Positions 16,485 through 26,567 of a stretch of DNA of 64,000 nucleotides are shown here, piece after piece (the stretch's first letter is position 1; each line of letters starts with the position of its first letter). The DNA comes from an uncultured Clostridia bacterium. Lineage in GTDB: Bacteria; Bacillota; Clostridia; Christensenellales; Borkfalkiaceae. The stretch spans positions 186,001 to 250,000 of the forward strand of contig CALVUR010000001.1 in the NCBI GenBank assembly GCA_944363645.1, read 5' to 3'. Under the pieces are notes generated by a model. It worked only from the letters and a program-made list of their open reading frames with translations. It ran no database searches and was not told the DNA's origin. Position numbers and translations under genes: made by a program.

Positions 16485-16832
16485 TTATTCGTGGTCGCAA
16501 TGGTCGTGGTGGTGACAACATTCGCAGTCGTCATCACATTCGCCGTCCATAATCTTACAAAATTCTTCGTAAACAGCGTCTAAAAGTGCTTCGTCTTCGA
16601 TTGGTAAAAGTTCTTCTTCACTGGGGTTGCCAGCGATTTCGTAAATGAAAACTTCATCTTCTTCAACGCCTTCGATTTCTTCAGCGGCGGTAAAGAATGC
16701 GAAAAATCTATTTTCGTATTCGATTGTGCCGATATGGAAAAAACGTAGTGGGTTACCGTTTTCGTCGGTAAATTCTACGATATCAGGTTGTTCGCCATCA
16801 AAATTTTCAAGCATTTCTTTTTCGTCAGCCAT
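16485..16832 (-). CDS. DUF1292 protein (YrzB family)
   Basis: 115 residues, highly acidic, with the DUF1292 core IVEFTDENGNPLRFFHIGTIEYENRFF in the first half and IYEIAGNPSEEELLPIEDE later. The end is an unusual Cys/His/Asp tail (CDDDCECCHHHDHCDHE), which looks able to bind metal. The start overlaps the end of ruvX by 8 bases, the conserved Firmicutes pairing (yrzL-yrqK-yrzB cluster). Function of the family is unknown. Confidence 0.85.
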   Translation of the reverse strand: MADEKEMLENFDGEQPDIVEFTDENGNPLRFFHIGTIEYENRFFAFFTAAEEIEGVEEDEVFIYEIAGNPSEEELLPIEDEALLDAVYEEFCKIMDGECDDDCECCHHHDHCDHE

Positions 16833-17256
16833 TTTTATTCTCCTTTTGGTTGAGTTTGTTTATGTAGTCTTCTAAAATGTAAGATGCCGCAATGCTGTCA
16901 ACGTAATTTTTGCGGTCTTCCCTACGGACATTTGCCATGATTAAATCACGTGTGGCAAGTTTTGTGGTAAACCGCTCATCATTAGTGACAACGGGGATGT
17001 CGGTTGACTTTTTGAGTTCGTCAATAAACGACTGGGTAACTTGCGTTTGCGCAGAGGGCGTGCCGTCAAAGTTTACGGGAAGCCCACACACGATGGTGGT
17101 TGCGTTTGCTTGTTTAGCAAGTTCAACCAAGTTTTCAATGTCTTTTTTGAAGTTTTTGCGCCAATAGGTTTTTTGCGGAAGTGCCATTTGCATAAAAGGA
17201 TCACTTGTTGCAACACCTATACGCTTGTCACCTATATCAAAACAAATTAGTTTCAT
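16825..17256 (-). CDS. ruvX: Holliday junction resolvase-like RuvX/YqgF
   Basis: 143 residues with the RNase H-like fold signature FDIGDKRIGVATSDPF at the N-terminus, IVCGLPVNFDGT (about 72), VVTNDERFTTKLA (about 96) and NYVDSIAASYILEDYI near the end. These include the acidic active-site residues. Members process pre-16S rRNA and were proposed as Holliday junction nucleases. Overlap with the DUF1292 gene indicates one transcript. Confidence 0.92.
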   Translation of the reverse strand: MKLICFDIGDKRIGVATSDPFMQMALPQKTYWRKNFKKDIENLVELAKQANATTIVCGLPVNFDGTPSAQTQVTQSFIDELKKSTDIPVVTNDERFTTKLATRDLIMANVRREDRKNYVDSIAASYILEDYINKLNQKENKNG

Positions 17257-17494
17257 TTTACATTAAAGTCAGAATTTCGGTTATAGTCTCAAACTATTAT
17301 AACAAATATATGCTAATATTTCAAGTGTTTTTTATAAAATTTAAATTCATTGTTTACAATGTTTTAAAATAAGTTGAATTTTTTGAATTTGTTGGGAAAA
17401 TTGCCCCCTAATTTTGCGATTTTTTGTGCTTTTACAAATTTTGGTATGAATAAAAGGTTTTTTGTAGCACAAAATAACTTTAAGGGGGGAAAAT

Positions 17495-17662
17495 ATGAAA
17501 GAATTTAGTTTTGGTCTTATTTTAGGCACTTTTTTTGGTGCACTTTTGGTTGCCAATGTTGATACCGCAAGAAAGGTAATAAAAGATACCCAAAAGGAAG
17601 CGGAAAAGCAAATTGAAAAAATTAAAGAAAAGTTGCCGAAAAAAGAAAAAGTGCAAGAATAA
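17495..17662 (+). CDS. small YtxH-like membrane protein
   Basis: 55 residues, translated from ATG 17495 behind AAGGGGGG. A glycine-rich hydrophobic N-terminus (FSFGLILGTFFGALLVANV) is followed by a lysine/glutamate helix (TARKVIKDTQKEAEKQIEKI). This is the layout of YtxH-type small stress or envelope proteins. A perfect terminator hairpin follows 8 bases after the stop. It is too short for many ORF callers, but the ribosome site and terminator support it. Confidence 0.7.
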   Translation: MKEFSFGLILGTFFGALLVANVDTARKVIKDTQKEAEKQIEKIKEKLPKKEKVQE

Positions 17663-17668
17663 TAAAAA

Positions 17669-17697
17669 ATGCCCCGAGATTTTCGGGGCTTATTTTT
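17669..17697 (+). terminator. terminator of small membrane protein gene
   Basis: GCCCCGA and TCGGGGC stem (17670-17690) followed by TTATTTTT. Confidence 0.75.
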
Positions 17698-17719
17698 GGT
17701 TTTTTTAGGAAAATTTAAC

Positions 17720-17758
17720 AAAAAAAGTGTTGATAACGGGCTTATAGCCCCACTTTTT
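17720..17758 (+). repeat. palindromic repeat copy 7
   Basis: AAAAAAGTGTTGATAACGGG then CTTATAGCCCCACTTTTTTT. It abuts the metK stop and is probably its terminator. Confidence 0.85.
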
Positions 17759-18928
17759 TTATTTTAAGTATTTTTTTAAATCTTCAACTTTATCTAATTT
17801 TTCCCATGAAAATTCATCACGACCGAAGTGACCATATGATGCGGTTTTTGCGTAAATTGGTTTTTTAAGGTCTAATTTTTCGATGATGGCTAATGGTCTA
17901 AAATCGAATTCTTTTGCGACGATTTCGCAAAGGGCTTGGTCGCTTAACTTACCTGTGCCGAAAGTTTCGACAAAGATTTGAAGTGGGCGTGCAACGCCGA
18001 TTGCGTAAGATAAAGAGATACGGCATGTGTCTGCAAGTTTAGAAGCGACAATGTTTTTTGCGACGTAACGTGCCATGTAAGCGGCACTTCTGTCGACCTT
18101 TGTGGGGTCTTTGCCGGAAAAGGCACCGCCACCGTGTGGGCAGAAGCCACCGTATGTATCGACAATGATTTTACGACCTGTTAAACCGCAGTCCCCTTTT
18201 GGACCGCCTGTTTCAAAACGACCGGTTGGGTTGATATAATATTTTGTATCAGCCATAAGTAAGTTTTCCGGAATGACGGCTTTTATAACATGCGTCATGA
18301 TATCGTTACGCAAAGTTTCTGTATCGATAGTGTCAGAGTGTTGTGCGGAAACGACAACGGTATCAACGCCTAAAATCTTGTCGTCGTCATAGCAAATGGT
18401 AACTTGGCTTTTGCCGTCTGGACGAAGGTAAGGTAAAATGCCCTGCTTTCTTACTTCGCTTAAACGCTTGGAAAGTTTGTGGGCAAGAACGAGCGCCAAA
18501 GGCATATATTCGGGCGTTTCGTTTGTGGCATAGCCGAACATCATACCTTGGTCGCCTGCGCCGATTAAGTCGTATTTATCGCCACTTAACTTGTATTCTT
18601 GAGAGTTGTCTACGCCCAAAGCGATATCAGCACTTTGTTCTTTAATGCTGGTGATGATGGCACAGTTATCGGCATCGAAGCCGTATTTTGCACGGGTGTA
18701 ACCGATTTCCCTTATAGCATCACGTGCGATTTTTTGGATATCGACGTAGCAATTTGTGGTGATTTCGCCCATGATTAAAACCATACCGGTTGATGCAGTG
18801 CATTCACACGCAACCCTTGCGTTTTCGTCTAAACTTAAAATGGCATCCAAAATGGAATCGGAAATGATGTCGCAAACTTTATCGGGATGCCCTTCTGTAA
18901 CGCTTTCACTTGTAAAATATCTTCTCAT
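17759..18928 (-). CDS. metK: S-adenosylmethionine synthetase
   Basis: 389 residues, full length. Signatures are [16 protein letters not shown] (ATP/Met site, about 8-23), [12 protein letters not shown] (about 121-132) and [19 protein letters not shown] (about 255-273). It makes SAM from ATP and methionine. The 159-base divergent spacer upstream shows no S-box riboswitch, which many Firmicutes metK genes carry. AAGGTGAT precedes the ATG. Confidence 0.97.
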   Translation of the reverse strand: MRRYFTSESVTEGHPDKVCDIISDSILDAILSLDENARVACECTASTGMVLIMGEITTNCYVDIQKIARDAIREIGYTRAKYGFDADNCAIITSIKEQSADIALGVDNSQEYKLSGDKYDLIGAGDQGMMFGYATNETPEYMPLALVLAHKLSKRLSEVRKQGILPYLRPDGKSQVTICYDDDKILGVDTVVVSAQHSDTIDTETLRNDIMTHVIKAVIPENLLMADTKYYINPTGRFETGGPKGDCGLTGRKIIVDTYGGFCPHGGGAFSGKDPTKVDRSAAYMARYVAKNIVASKLADTCRISLSYAIGVARPLQIFVETFGTGKLSDQALCEIVAKEFDFRPLAIIEKLDLKKPIYAKTASYGHFGRDEFSWEKLDKVEDLKKYLK

Positions 18929-19087
18929 AAAAGATCACCTTATATTTATTTGCATAGATATTTTAAAACTTGGGCGGTAAAAAGTCAAATTTTTTGCCCA
19001 TTTATTTATATCAAAAATAAAATAAGTGTAAAAAAAATAGCAAAATGCCAAAAAAAGTGGTAAAATTGACGTATAAAGGAATTTGTT

Positions 19088-19945
19088 ATGAGTATTTGTA
19101 CGATTTGCCCAAATAATTGCGCAGTAGATAGAGATAAATTTTCGGGCGCATGTGGGGTCAAAAATGATGTTGTTATTGCAAAATACTATCTTCACCCGTA
19201 TGAAGAGCCTTGTATTTCGGGTAAAAATGGATCTGGCTGTGTGTTTTTTGCCGGGTGCAGTTTAAAGTGTGCATTTTGCCAAAATTACCAACTTTCACAC
19301 GAGGCACGTGGTAAAATTTTTAGCGTTTTGGAACTTGCTGAGATTTTTAAACGGCTTGAAAATATGGGGGCGCACAACATAAACCTTGTAAACCCAACGC
19401 ATTATACAAAACAGATAATTGATGCGCTTAATATTTATAGACCGAATATACCCATTGTGTGGAATACGCACGGTTACGAGAAGATTGAAACGCTTGAGAA
19501 AATAAATGATTATGTGGACGTTTATTTGACAGATTTGAAGTATTTTAAGCCGTCAAGGTCGAAAAGGTATTGCAAAAAAGAAGATTATTTTGAAGTTGCA
19601 AGTAAGGCTGTGAAGTTTATGTGCGACAATAAAGAGTTAAAGTTTTGTGGCGATTTGATGGTAAAGGGCGTTGTTGTAAGGCACTTGGTTTTGCCACAAA
19701 ATGTTGATGAGAGTTTGAAGATTTTGGAATTTTTGAAAGGGGTAATTGGCGAGCATTATTTATCGGTTATGGCGCAGTATACACCCTTTGGTAAACTTGA
19801 TAATTTGCCCGAATTGACACGAAAAATAACAAGGCGTGAATATGACTTGGTGGTTGATAAACTTGAAGAATTGAACTTTGAGCGGGTTTATTTGCAAGAA
19901 ATGCAATCAAGTGGCACAAATTTTATACCCGATTGGGACTTTTAA
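19088..19945 (+). CDS. radical SAM protein, PflX/COG1313 type
   Basis: 285 residues. An N-terminal four-cysteine unit (CTICPNNCAVDR and GACGVK) precedes the radical SAM cluster motif CSLKCAFCQNYQL (about 58-70, CxxxCxxC). Later come IPIVWNTHGYEK and LTDLKYF. The family resembles pyruvate formate-lyase activating enzymes, but its substrate is not known. No glycyl-radical enzyme gene is adjacent. AAGGAA precedes the ATG, and a strong terminator lies 100 bases downstream. Confidence 0.85.
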   Translation: MSICTICPNNCAVDRDKFSGACGVKNDVVIAKYYLHPYEEPCISGKNGSGCVFFAGCSLKCAFCQNYQLSHEARGKIFSVLELAEIFKRLENMGAHNINLVNPTHYTKQIIDALNIYRPNIPIVWNTHGYEKIETLEKINDYVDVYLTDLKYFKPSRSKRYCKKEDYFEVASKAVKFMCDNKELKFCGDLMVKGVVVRHLVLPQNVDESLKILEFLKGVIGEHYLSVMAQYTPFGKLDNLPELTRKITRREYDLVVDKLEELNFERVYLQEMQSSGTNFIPDWDF

Positions 19946-20046
19946 CACCCTTTACAAGTTGTTTTGTAAGTTTTGCCGTTTGGTTGGGCGGGGCTGTTTT
20001 TAATAACATTTTTATTTGCTTTTGATTTAACATAATATATAGTTTT

Positions 20047-20088
20047 GGGCAGTAATGGCTTTTTTTATACCATTACTGCCCTTTTTTG
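20047..20088 (+). terminator. rho-independent terminator
   Basis: GGGCAGTAATGG and CCATTACTGCCC form a 12-bp stem with TTTTTT after it; serves the radical SAM gene. Confidence 0.85.
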
Positions 20089-20098
20089 TAAATAATAA

Positions 20099-20128
20099 AG
20101 GCGGAAGCACGCTTCCGCCTAAATTTTT
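20099..20128 (-). terminator. terminator of the surface-protein/ABC operon
   Basis: AGGCGGAAGC and GCTTCCGCCT form a 10-bp stem with a 2-base loop behind the 1657-residue gene; on the minus strand AAAATTTAGG precedes it and a T-rich run follows. Confidence 0.7.
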
Positions 20129-20155
20129 AGTTGTGTTTATTTTGTAAATAAACAA

Positions 20156-23100
20156 TTATGCTACAGTGTAAACTTCAACAGAATCAAGACGTACTTGTCC
20201 TGCTAATGAAGCGATTTCAAATTTGTCTACATTTGCATCTAAAACAACGGTAACAACTTTGCCATCAACTGTAACTGTACCAGTTGTGATAGAGTTTTTT
20301 AATGCTTCTGCATGATTAGCAGTGTTTGCATTGAAAACAATTTTTCTAATGCCGGTAGCAGCGATTGTTACAGAACTACTTTTATAAAAACGTGCAGGAG
20401 CTGAGTAATCTGCAACATTTGAAGTTGAAGCTGCTTTGTTATTTGTTAAAGTAACTTTGTTGTTGCCATCAACCCATGCTTGTTGTTCTGTGGTAAATAT
20501 AGTACGATTTGTTGTACTGCTGAAATCTACTGTACCGATCAATGTGTAGTTTACTGCAACTGTGCCAGCTGGTGCAACAACAACGTCAAATGACTTTGTT
20601 TTAGTTGCTGTACCGCAAGTAAGTGTAGCAGTTAAAGTAACTGTTGTCTGAGTTGCTTGTGGGGTAACTGTTACGGTTGCGCCATTGATAGCGATAACAG
20701 AAGTGTTTGCTGATGTCCAAGTGATTGTAACACCTGTTTCGGTTGAAACCGGTAACGTAATAGTGTTAACGATTTGTTGTTCAATGGATAAAGTGTAAAC
20801 AGCAAGGACAACTTTATCTAAATCGCCAGCAGCAGTTTTTGAAATCAAACCTGAACCTGCACCTTGTGGTGCGTTGCTATAAGAAGATTTTTGTGAATGA
20901 ACAACAATGTTCATACCAACTTCAAGACCTAAAGTATCAAAGTCTTTTGGGTTAGATGTGAAAGTTGTTGATGCAAGACCATATAAATAAACAACTGTTT
21001 CGCCGTCTGAAATGTAAACATTACCATATGTGGTGTTTGCAATTTCAACGATTGTACCAGAAATTTCGTAATAGGTTTCGCCATCTTCTAAAGCAATGAA
21101 TTCAGCCAAAGTCTTCTTTTCAACTGTTGTTGGTTCTGGATCAGGTGTGTCTGGACCTGGATCAGGTGTGCCTGGTTCGGTTGTGCCAGTAGCGTAAGTT
21201 ACAGTAACACTTGTAATACCAAGTTGATTGTTTTTAGCTAAACTGCTTGTTACTGCTAATCTTACTATTGTTGTTTGAACGTCAGCAGGAATTGTGCCAG
21301 AGAATTCTGTGTCGCCTGATAATGTTGCAAGCGTTGCGAAGTTTGTCCACGTATCATCTGTAGCATTATAATATTCTAATGTAATGGAATCAAATGTTTT
21401 TGAAGTCCATTGTTGTAACATGAATTTTACGCTTGCGATGTTTTTGGTTTCTTTAACTGTTACATATACAGTACCAGCATTTTCAGGAGCGCTGTTTTTT
21501 GTTGCAATAACAGGACGGTCGGTAATTGTAGTACTTTGTTTGTTAGCACGTGAGAATATTACGACGTCACCGATTGTTTGTTCATCATATGAAGAACCCC
21601 AAGCAGAGAATTCAGTATTGTTTACGAAATCATATACTGTTTCTGTTGTTGGTTCTGGATCAGGTGTGTCTGGACCTGGTGTAACTGTGGTTTCTGTAGC
21701 GATTTCAAATTGAGCGGTAAATTGAGATACGCCAATGTCAGCCAAGTTGTCGCCTAAAATATAGGTCATTTTGCTTGCGCTGATTGTTTCCCAACTACTA
21801 TATGTGCCGAGATAGTAATCTGTACCGGAAACATTGTAGTACATAACGCCAGCTTCGTCGTTCCATTGCCATACTTGTGTATAAGTATCAACCAATGCAA
21901 CGTGGTGTGCGCTATCTAAAACAAGATATTGAGTACCAACTTGAATGGTGTAACCACCTTCAACAGACGTTACTGTGAATACCATAGCATCAGCAACGTT
22001 TACTGATGTGTCAAATCTTGTATCAGCGTTGATTTGTGTTGCATAAAGAAGTTTGCCAGTGTTTACTTGGTTAACTTTAAGAGTGTAGTTACCATTTTGT
22101 GGAGCTGGTCTTGTGTATTCAGAAACGAATTGACTTACGCCAACATCAGAAGCATTATCACCTGTGATATAAGATGTCTTGCTTGCGCTGATTGTGTTGA
22201 AAGTATTATATGCGCCAAGGTAATATTCTGTGCCATCAAAAGTGAATGTCATAACTTTTGAAGAGCCGAGCCATTGCCATGTGCTTGTTGGAGCATCTAA
22301 TAACAAAACTGCAGTTTTGTTGTTAGCGTTATTACCAACTTCAACATATAAACCATCAAGTGTTAAGTAATAACCTGTTTCAGCAGGAGTAATTTTTAAT
22401 ACAGCAGCTTCATATGGGTTTTCAGTAGTAACTAAATATCTATCGCCTGAGATTTCTGCTTTAGCGTAAAGAACTTTGCCTAAGTTAACTTGGTTAACAG
22501 CGAGTCTATATTCGCCTGCAACAGGAGCCGGAGAGTTTGATGGGATAGTGATAGTGATATCTTGAGAAACTGTTTCACCAGCGTATGTTACGGTTGCGGT
22601 TAAAACAACTGTTTGTTCTTCATTAGCAGCGGTAACCTTTGCGATGTAGCCGTCGATAACGATAGCAGTACCTTCTTTAACGCTCCAAGTTGCCCTTGTG
22701 TTAAGAGCGAAGTCTTCGCCGACAACAGTTGCGGTTTCGTTAACGATGGTATTTAAAATGTCTTGAGCGGTGACGTTTGCAACGCCATCAACGATTTTAA
22801 CAACGAAAGCACCGTTAAAGTAACTAATCTTGCTTGCGCCTGCGGTTTCGAACGTGTCGTAAGCGTTAAGGAAGTATTTTTCGCCTTCTAATTCAAATAC
22901 AGGAACGGTTGCGCCATCTGTTGCGGTAGCGTCAGTGTAGTTTACCCAATAACCTGTTGGTGCGTCAACTAATGCAACGCGAATTGAACCGCTTGAGTTT
23001 TTGCCTGCTTCGATGTATTTGCCGTCAGCTTTGATTGTGTAACCAACAACTACTTCGTTTTCAACTACTTGTTCGATAACAAATGTTGCAGCCTTAGATT

Positions 23101-25129
23101 GGTCTTCATTAGATGCCAAGAAGCCGATTGATGAGCCGTCAGCGATAACGCCTGTTAAGTATAAATCTTTACCAAGGTTGCCTTGATATAAACCTAACAT
23201 GTATTCGCCTGCTTTTAAGCCACCTTCGTAGTAAGCAATTTTTGTGTTTGACATTGCAGTAACGTCAACGAAGAAGTCGCCTGTTGCGGTTTGACCGTTA
23301 ACTGTTACGGTTGCGGTAAGTTTTAATACGCCAGCTTCGAGTGGAAGTTGAACTGTTAATTGTGTGCCGTTAACTGTTGCGTAACTTTGGTTTGACGTCC
23401 AAACGATTGATGCACCTTCAAAGAAACTTGTTGTTGGAAGATCATAAGTGCCGTCTTGTAAGATTTCTTCGATTACTTCGAGGTTTTGGATTTCCCAAGC
23501 AGCCTTGCCGGCATCGTCTAAGTTTTCAGCAGTGATAACGTAGAATAAGTTTGTTGAGTATTCGCCATAAGTTAATGTAACTTGAACTGTAGCAACTTCT
23601 TTGAAGTCAGGTGTGATAACTAATTTGCCGTCAACGATTGCGAATGTTGCACGTTCACCGATTAATCTGTATGAAGCTTGAACGCCATCTAAATCTTGTG
23701 GAAGTTCGATTGGGGTGTTTGAAGTGATCAATGCAGGTAAATCGAATGACGAATTAACTGTAGAGATAGCCTCAGCAACCTTTTTGCCTGTGTCGTCATC
23801 AGCGGGTGCAGTGCCATAAACGATGTCGTCAACAGATAATGGAAGAATTTGTTCGCCTTTATAGTTGCCTAAAATACCGGTAACTGAAACGTAAACTTCT
23901 TCGCCAGCTGTTAATTTAGCACTGATTTCGTTATATTTAGCAACCAAAGCGTTCCAAATTGCATCGTCAGCGTTTGGTTTATAAGTGCCTTCTAAATATT
24001 TAGAAACTGCAACGGAAACCTTTTTGCCGTCTCTTGCCAACGTGAATAAGGTTGATGTTGAGCCAGCCTTTGGTGCGGTTTCATTTACACTTTCAACTTT
24101 CCAGTTGGTGAGTGATACTAAACGTGATTGGTTGTAAATAGCAGCAGGTGTGCCAGATAAAATGTCGTTGTCGATTGCTTTAACATAATCTCTTACATCG
24201 ATTGGTGGTTTTGTTTCGTCAACGGTGATTGTACCACCAGCGTTTGTTTCGATTAAGCCGTTATAGTTGGTGTTTGTTGTACCTTCAACAACAACGTATG
24301 CGCCCGGAACCAATTTTGCAGCGGTTGCTGCGTCGCATTTTACCCTGTATACATAGTAACCAGCATCAAAGTTTTCGTCCATAACGTAAAGTGAAACGTT
24401 GCCGTATGTTTCTGAATATTCAACAGCAACTGATACAACGTAACCTCTCATTGTGATTGAAACGCCAGTGTTTGTATACCAGTAGTTTACTTCTTGTAAG
24501 TGTTCCATTTCTTCAGAAACGGTAAACCTATAGAATGTAGATGCGGTTTCGCCCTTGTAAGTGAACGTTGCTTCAATTCTTACTTGTGGGTTGAGTGAAG
24601 ATGGTGTTACCACACACATAGTATCTTCAACTTTGATGTAGTTTTTAGATGCTTCGTCGGTAACTTCCCATGTGATTGTTGCGGTTCTGCCATTGAATAA
24701 AGCTTCTTGGTCGAGTTCGAAAGATTCATAGACAGTACCTTTGTTGTGCTTGAAGTTATAACTATCTGCAAAGTCCCTTGCGGTGATAGCAGCAAGTCTT
24801 ACTGTATAAGTCCTTGATGCACCACGAAGATCAACTGTTAAAGTTACTTCTTCATCTGTTTCAGGAATGGTAACTTTTGCAAGATAATCTTCACTTCTTT
24901 GTTCTAAAACTAAATTTTCACTGCTTGATGTCCAAATTGCCCTGTAATCACCAATTGTTCTTGGTAAAACAAAGTCTTCTTTAACGATTTGGCCATCGAG
25001 TTCGAAAATGTAGCCTTGAAGTGTTTCTTCCTTGGTCAATCCTGTGCCTGTACCTAAGTTACATGCACCGAAAGCAAGGCACATTACTGCAACGAGTGCA
25101 AGTAAAACTACGCCAATCTTACGATTCAT
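20156..25129 (-). CDS. giant surface lipoprotein with Ig-like, OB-like and internal repeats
   Basis: 1657 residues with lipobox AFGAC (Cys about 23). Several atrophied bacterial Ig-like units occur (pattern IVWTSNQSYATVNGTQLTV). An OB-like stretch lies at about 215-310 and another at about 1338-1430 (YYEISGTIVEIANTTYGNVY). Three repeats of about 130 residues lie at about 638-778, 866-1000 and 1008-1136, each running from GxYxLxxxQxNxGKxLY to a YYLGxYxTxxTxxASK-like end. Two Pro/Asp/Glu linkers (PDTPDPEPTT) connect late domains. It is last in the ABC transporter and nuclease operon. OB folds and the partner nuclease suggest nucleic acid binding at the cell surface (inference). No catalytic site is seen. 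Confidence 0.75.
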   Translation of the reverse strand: MNRKIGVVLLALVAVMCLAFGACNLGTGTGLTKEETLQGYIFELDGQIVKEDFVLPRTIGDYRAIWTSSSENLVLEQRSEDYLAKVTIPETDEEVTLTVDLRGASRTYTVRLAAITARDFADSYNFKHNKGTVYESFELDQEALFNGRTATITWEVTDEASKNYIKVEDTMCVVTPSSLNPQVRIEATFTYKGETASTFYRFTVSEEMEHLQEVNYWYTNTGVSITMRGYVVSVAVEYSETYGNVSLYVMDENFDAGYYVYRVKCDAATAAKLVPGAYVVVEGTTNTNYNGLIETNAGGTITVDETKPPIDVRDYVKAIDNDILSGTPAAIYNQSRLVSLTNWKVESVNETAPKAGSTSTLFTLARDGKKVSVAVSKYLEGTYKPNADDAIWNALVAKYNEISAKLTAGEEVYVSVTGILGNYKGEQILPLSVDDIVYGTAPADDDTGKKVAEAISTVNSSFDLPALITSNTPIELPQDLDGVQASYRLIGERATFAIVDGKLVITPDFKEVATVQVTLTYGEYSTNLFYVITAENLDDAGKAAWEIQNLEVIEEILQDGTYDLPTTSFFEGASIVWTSNQSYATVNGTQLTVQLPLEAGVLKLTATVTVNGQTATGDFFVDVTAMSNTKIAYYEGGLKAGEYMLGLYQGNLGKDLYLTGVIADGSSIGFLASNEDQSKAATFVIEQVVENEVVVGYTIKADGKYIEAGKNSSGSIRVALVDAPTGYWVNYTDATATDGATVPVFELEGEKYFLNAYDTFETAGASKISYFNGAFVVKIVDGVANVTAQDILNTIVNETATVVGEDFALNTRATWSVKEGTAIVIDGYIAKVTAANEEQTVVLTATVTYAGETVSQDITITIPSNSPAPVAGEYRLAVNQVNLGKVLYAKAEISGDRYLVTTENPYEAAVLKITPAETGYYLTLDGLYVEVGNNANNKTAVLLLDAPTSTWQWLGSSKVMTFTFDGTEYYLGAYNTFNTISASKTSYITGDNASDVGVSQFVSEYTRPAPQNGNYTLKVNQVNTGKLLYATQINADTRFDTSVNVADAMVFTVTSVEGGYTIQVGTQYLVLDSAHHVALVDTYTQVWQWNDEAGVMYYNVSGTDYYLGTYSSWETISASKMTYILGDNLADIGVSQFTAQFEIATETTVTPGPDTPDPEPTTETVYDFVNNTEFSAWGSSYDEQTIGDVVIFSRANKQSTTITDRPVIATKNSAPENAGTVYVTVKETKNIASVKFMLQQWTSKTFDSITLEYYNATDDTWTNFATLATLSGDTEFSGTIPADVQTTIVRLAVTSSLAKNNQLGITSVTVTYATGTTEPGTPDPGPDTPDPEPTTVEKKTLAEFIALEDGETYYEISGTIVEIANTTYGNVYISDGETVVYLYGLASTTFTSNPKDFDTLGLEVGMNIVVHSQKSSYSNAPQGAGSGLISKTAAGDLDKVVLAVYTLSIEQQIVNTITLPVSTETGVTITWTSANTSVIAINGATVTVTPQATQTTVTLTATLTCGTATKTKSFDVVVAPAGTVAVNYTLIGTVDFSSTTNRTIFTTEQQAWVDGNNKVTLTNNKAASTSNVADYSAPARFYKSSSVTIAATGIRKIVFNANTANHAEALKNSITTGTVTVDGKVVTVVLDANVDKFEIASLAGQVRLDSVEVYTVA

Positions 25130-25193
25130 TTTTTAATCTCCTATAAATAATTATTTAAAAAATTTTGCAATTTTTTTGCGGATTTTTGCGGAC

Positions 25194-26471
25194 TTAGTTA
25201 ATATCAGCTAAGTCTATGATTGTGATAATACCTGAATCTTTAATATATTGGTATCCCCTAACGCTGAAAGTGTCGCCTTCAACAAAGTTGTTTACATAGC
25301 CTTCTGCTACCGCAACATTAAACGTGAAGGTTGTTGGTGTTTCTTCTTGACCGTCTTTTGTGCGTTTATATGCGGTACCAACGATTGTGAGCGTACCATT
25401 TTCTACACTTGATGAAACAACTGTTACATCAGTATAAAGTGTTGCTGAGTAATTACTTCTATACGTTACTGTAGAATCGAACGTCAAGTAGTAATTACGT
25501 TGTGTTGGGTGGGTATATTCCATATTGCTTTCACCGTAAATTGCGTTATAGGTAATACCTGAAACTTGCAATTTGCCGTTGTGCATTTGGATTGTACCAA
25601 CTACCCTATAAAGATGACCAACCGGCATTTGTGATGCTGATGCTGATGCGTAACCTGCGTATACGTCGATTTCGTATTTCTTACCTTCTTCATCAAAATA
25701 GGTTGCAACGAATGTTGTTGTGCCTGTTGATGATTTAATAATGTCGGTAATGGCTGCGCTAAATCTTACCTTTGAGCCTGAGTCAAATTCAGCATTGTAA
25801 TATTGCTCAGTGTTTTCAAGAATGTCTTTAATCGTTACGTCAACAGGGTCTGTTGAATAAAGTGGATCTTCTTTTTCTGAGAAAAGACGAAGTTTAATTG
25901 CCCTTGCTGCGTTTTCTGCTTGTTTGAAGTATGTGTTGTATGGGAATTTTGGTGTGTCAATACCTTTGTTTAAACTATAACCATTTTCAACGAGTTCTAA
26001 GTTCAAGTTTTTAAATGGTTCGCTTGCGCTTTGACGATACCAAACATATGCCAACCACCTTGTGCCATAACTATCTTTTTCTGCAGGGACAGCAGTTGCT
26101 TCAACAACGACTTTTTCTGCTTTTGATAACTGATCTTTTACAAATAAAGATGCAGCCTTACCCCATTTTTCTACACCACCGGTTGATTCCGGTGTGTCAA
26201 CTGAATGGAAACGAAGCATAACTGATACATCGTCAACAGGAAGATTTACTGCCATTGTGTCGCCGTCAACAAATCTTGTGATTACTGCTTCGCCAATACC
26301 TTCTTGTAAAAAACTTTTACCTTCGTAAGTTTTTGTAAGTTTACATTTTTGTGTTACTGCTGTAAGATGCTCTGTATTGTCAGCAACTTTGCCCGTACCA
26401 CCTGTACAAGCGGTAAGGCAAAGTGTAAATGCTAACATCAGGCAAACAGCAAAAGAAATAAGTTTTTTCAT
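25194..26471 (-). CDS. thermonuclease (SNase-like) lipoprotein with extra OB-like domain
   Basis: 425 residues. Signal peptide with lipobox LTAC (about 18-22). The SNase domain, about 55-200, carries GEAVITRFVDGDTMAV, MLRFHSVDTPEST (active-site Arg and Asp), GTRWLAYVWY and LNLELVENGYS. A second half (about 210-315) has OB-like strands (VRFSAAITDII, YRVVGTIQMHNGKLQV). It would be tethered outside the membrane and cut DNA or RNA with calcium. It lies between the solute-binding protein and the giant surface lipoprotein in one operon. Confidence 0.88.
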   Translation of the reverse strand: MKKLISFAVCLMLAFTLCLTACTGGTGKVADNTEHLTAVTQKCKLTKTYEGKSFLQEGIGEAVITRFVDGDTMAVNLPVDDVSVMLRFHSVDTPESTGGVEKWGKAASLFVKDQLSKAEKVVVEATAVPAEKDSYGTRWLAYVWYRQSASEPFKNLNLELVENGYSLNKGIDTPKFPYNTYFKQAENAARAIKLRLFSEKEDPLYSTDPVDVTIKDILENTEQYYNAEFDSGSKVRFSAAITDIIKSSTGTTTFVATYFDEEGKKYEIDVYAGYASASASQMPVGHLYRVVGTIQMHNGKLQVSGITYNAIYGESNMEYTHPTQRNYYLTFDSTVTYRSNYSATLYTDVTVVSSSVENGTLTIVGTAYKRTKDGQEETPTTFTFNVAVAEGYVNNFVEGDTFSVRGYQYIKDSGIITIIDLADIN

Positions 26472-26567
26472 TTTACCGTTTCCAATTTTAATTATTTTTT
26501 TGTTTTACCAATAAAAATAAATTTGTTGTTTAAAAATTTCTTTTATTAAATGATTTATAAGTAAAAA

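Noticed and set aside
17347..17721. 124-codon leftward frame
   Set aside because: Shadow of the small YtxH-like gene on the plus strand, which has a ribosome site and terminator.
18929..19087. S-box riboswitch before metK
   Set aside because: Spacer is short and lacks the conserved S-box stems.
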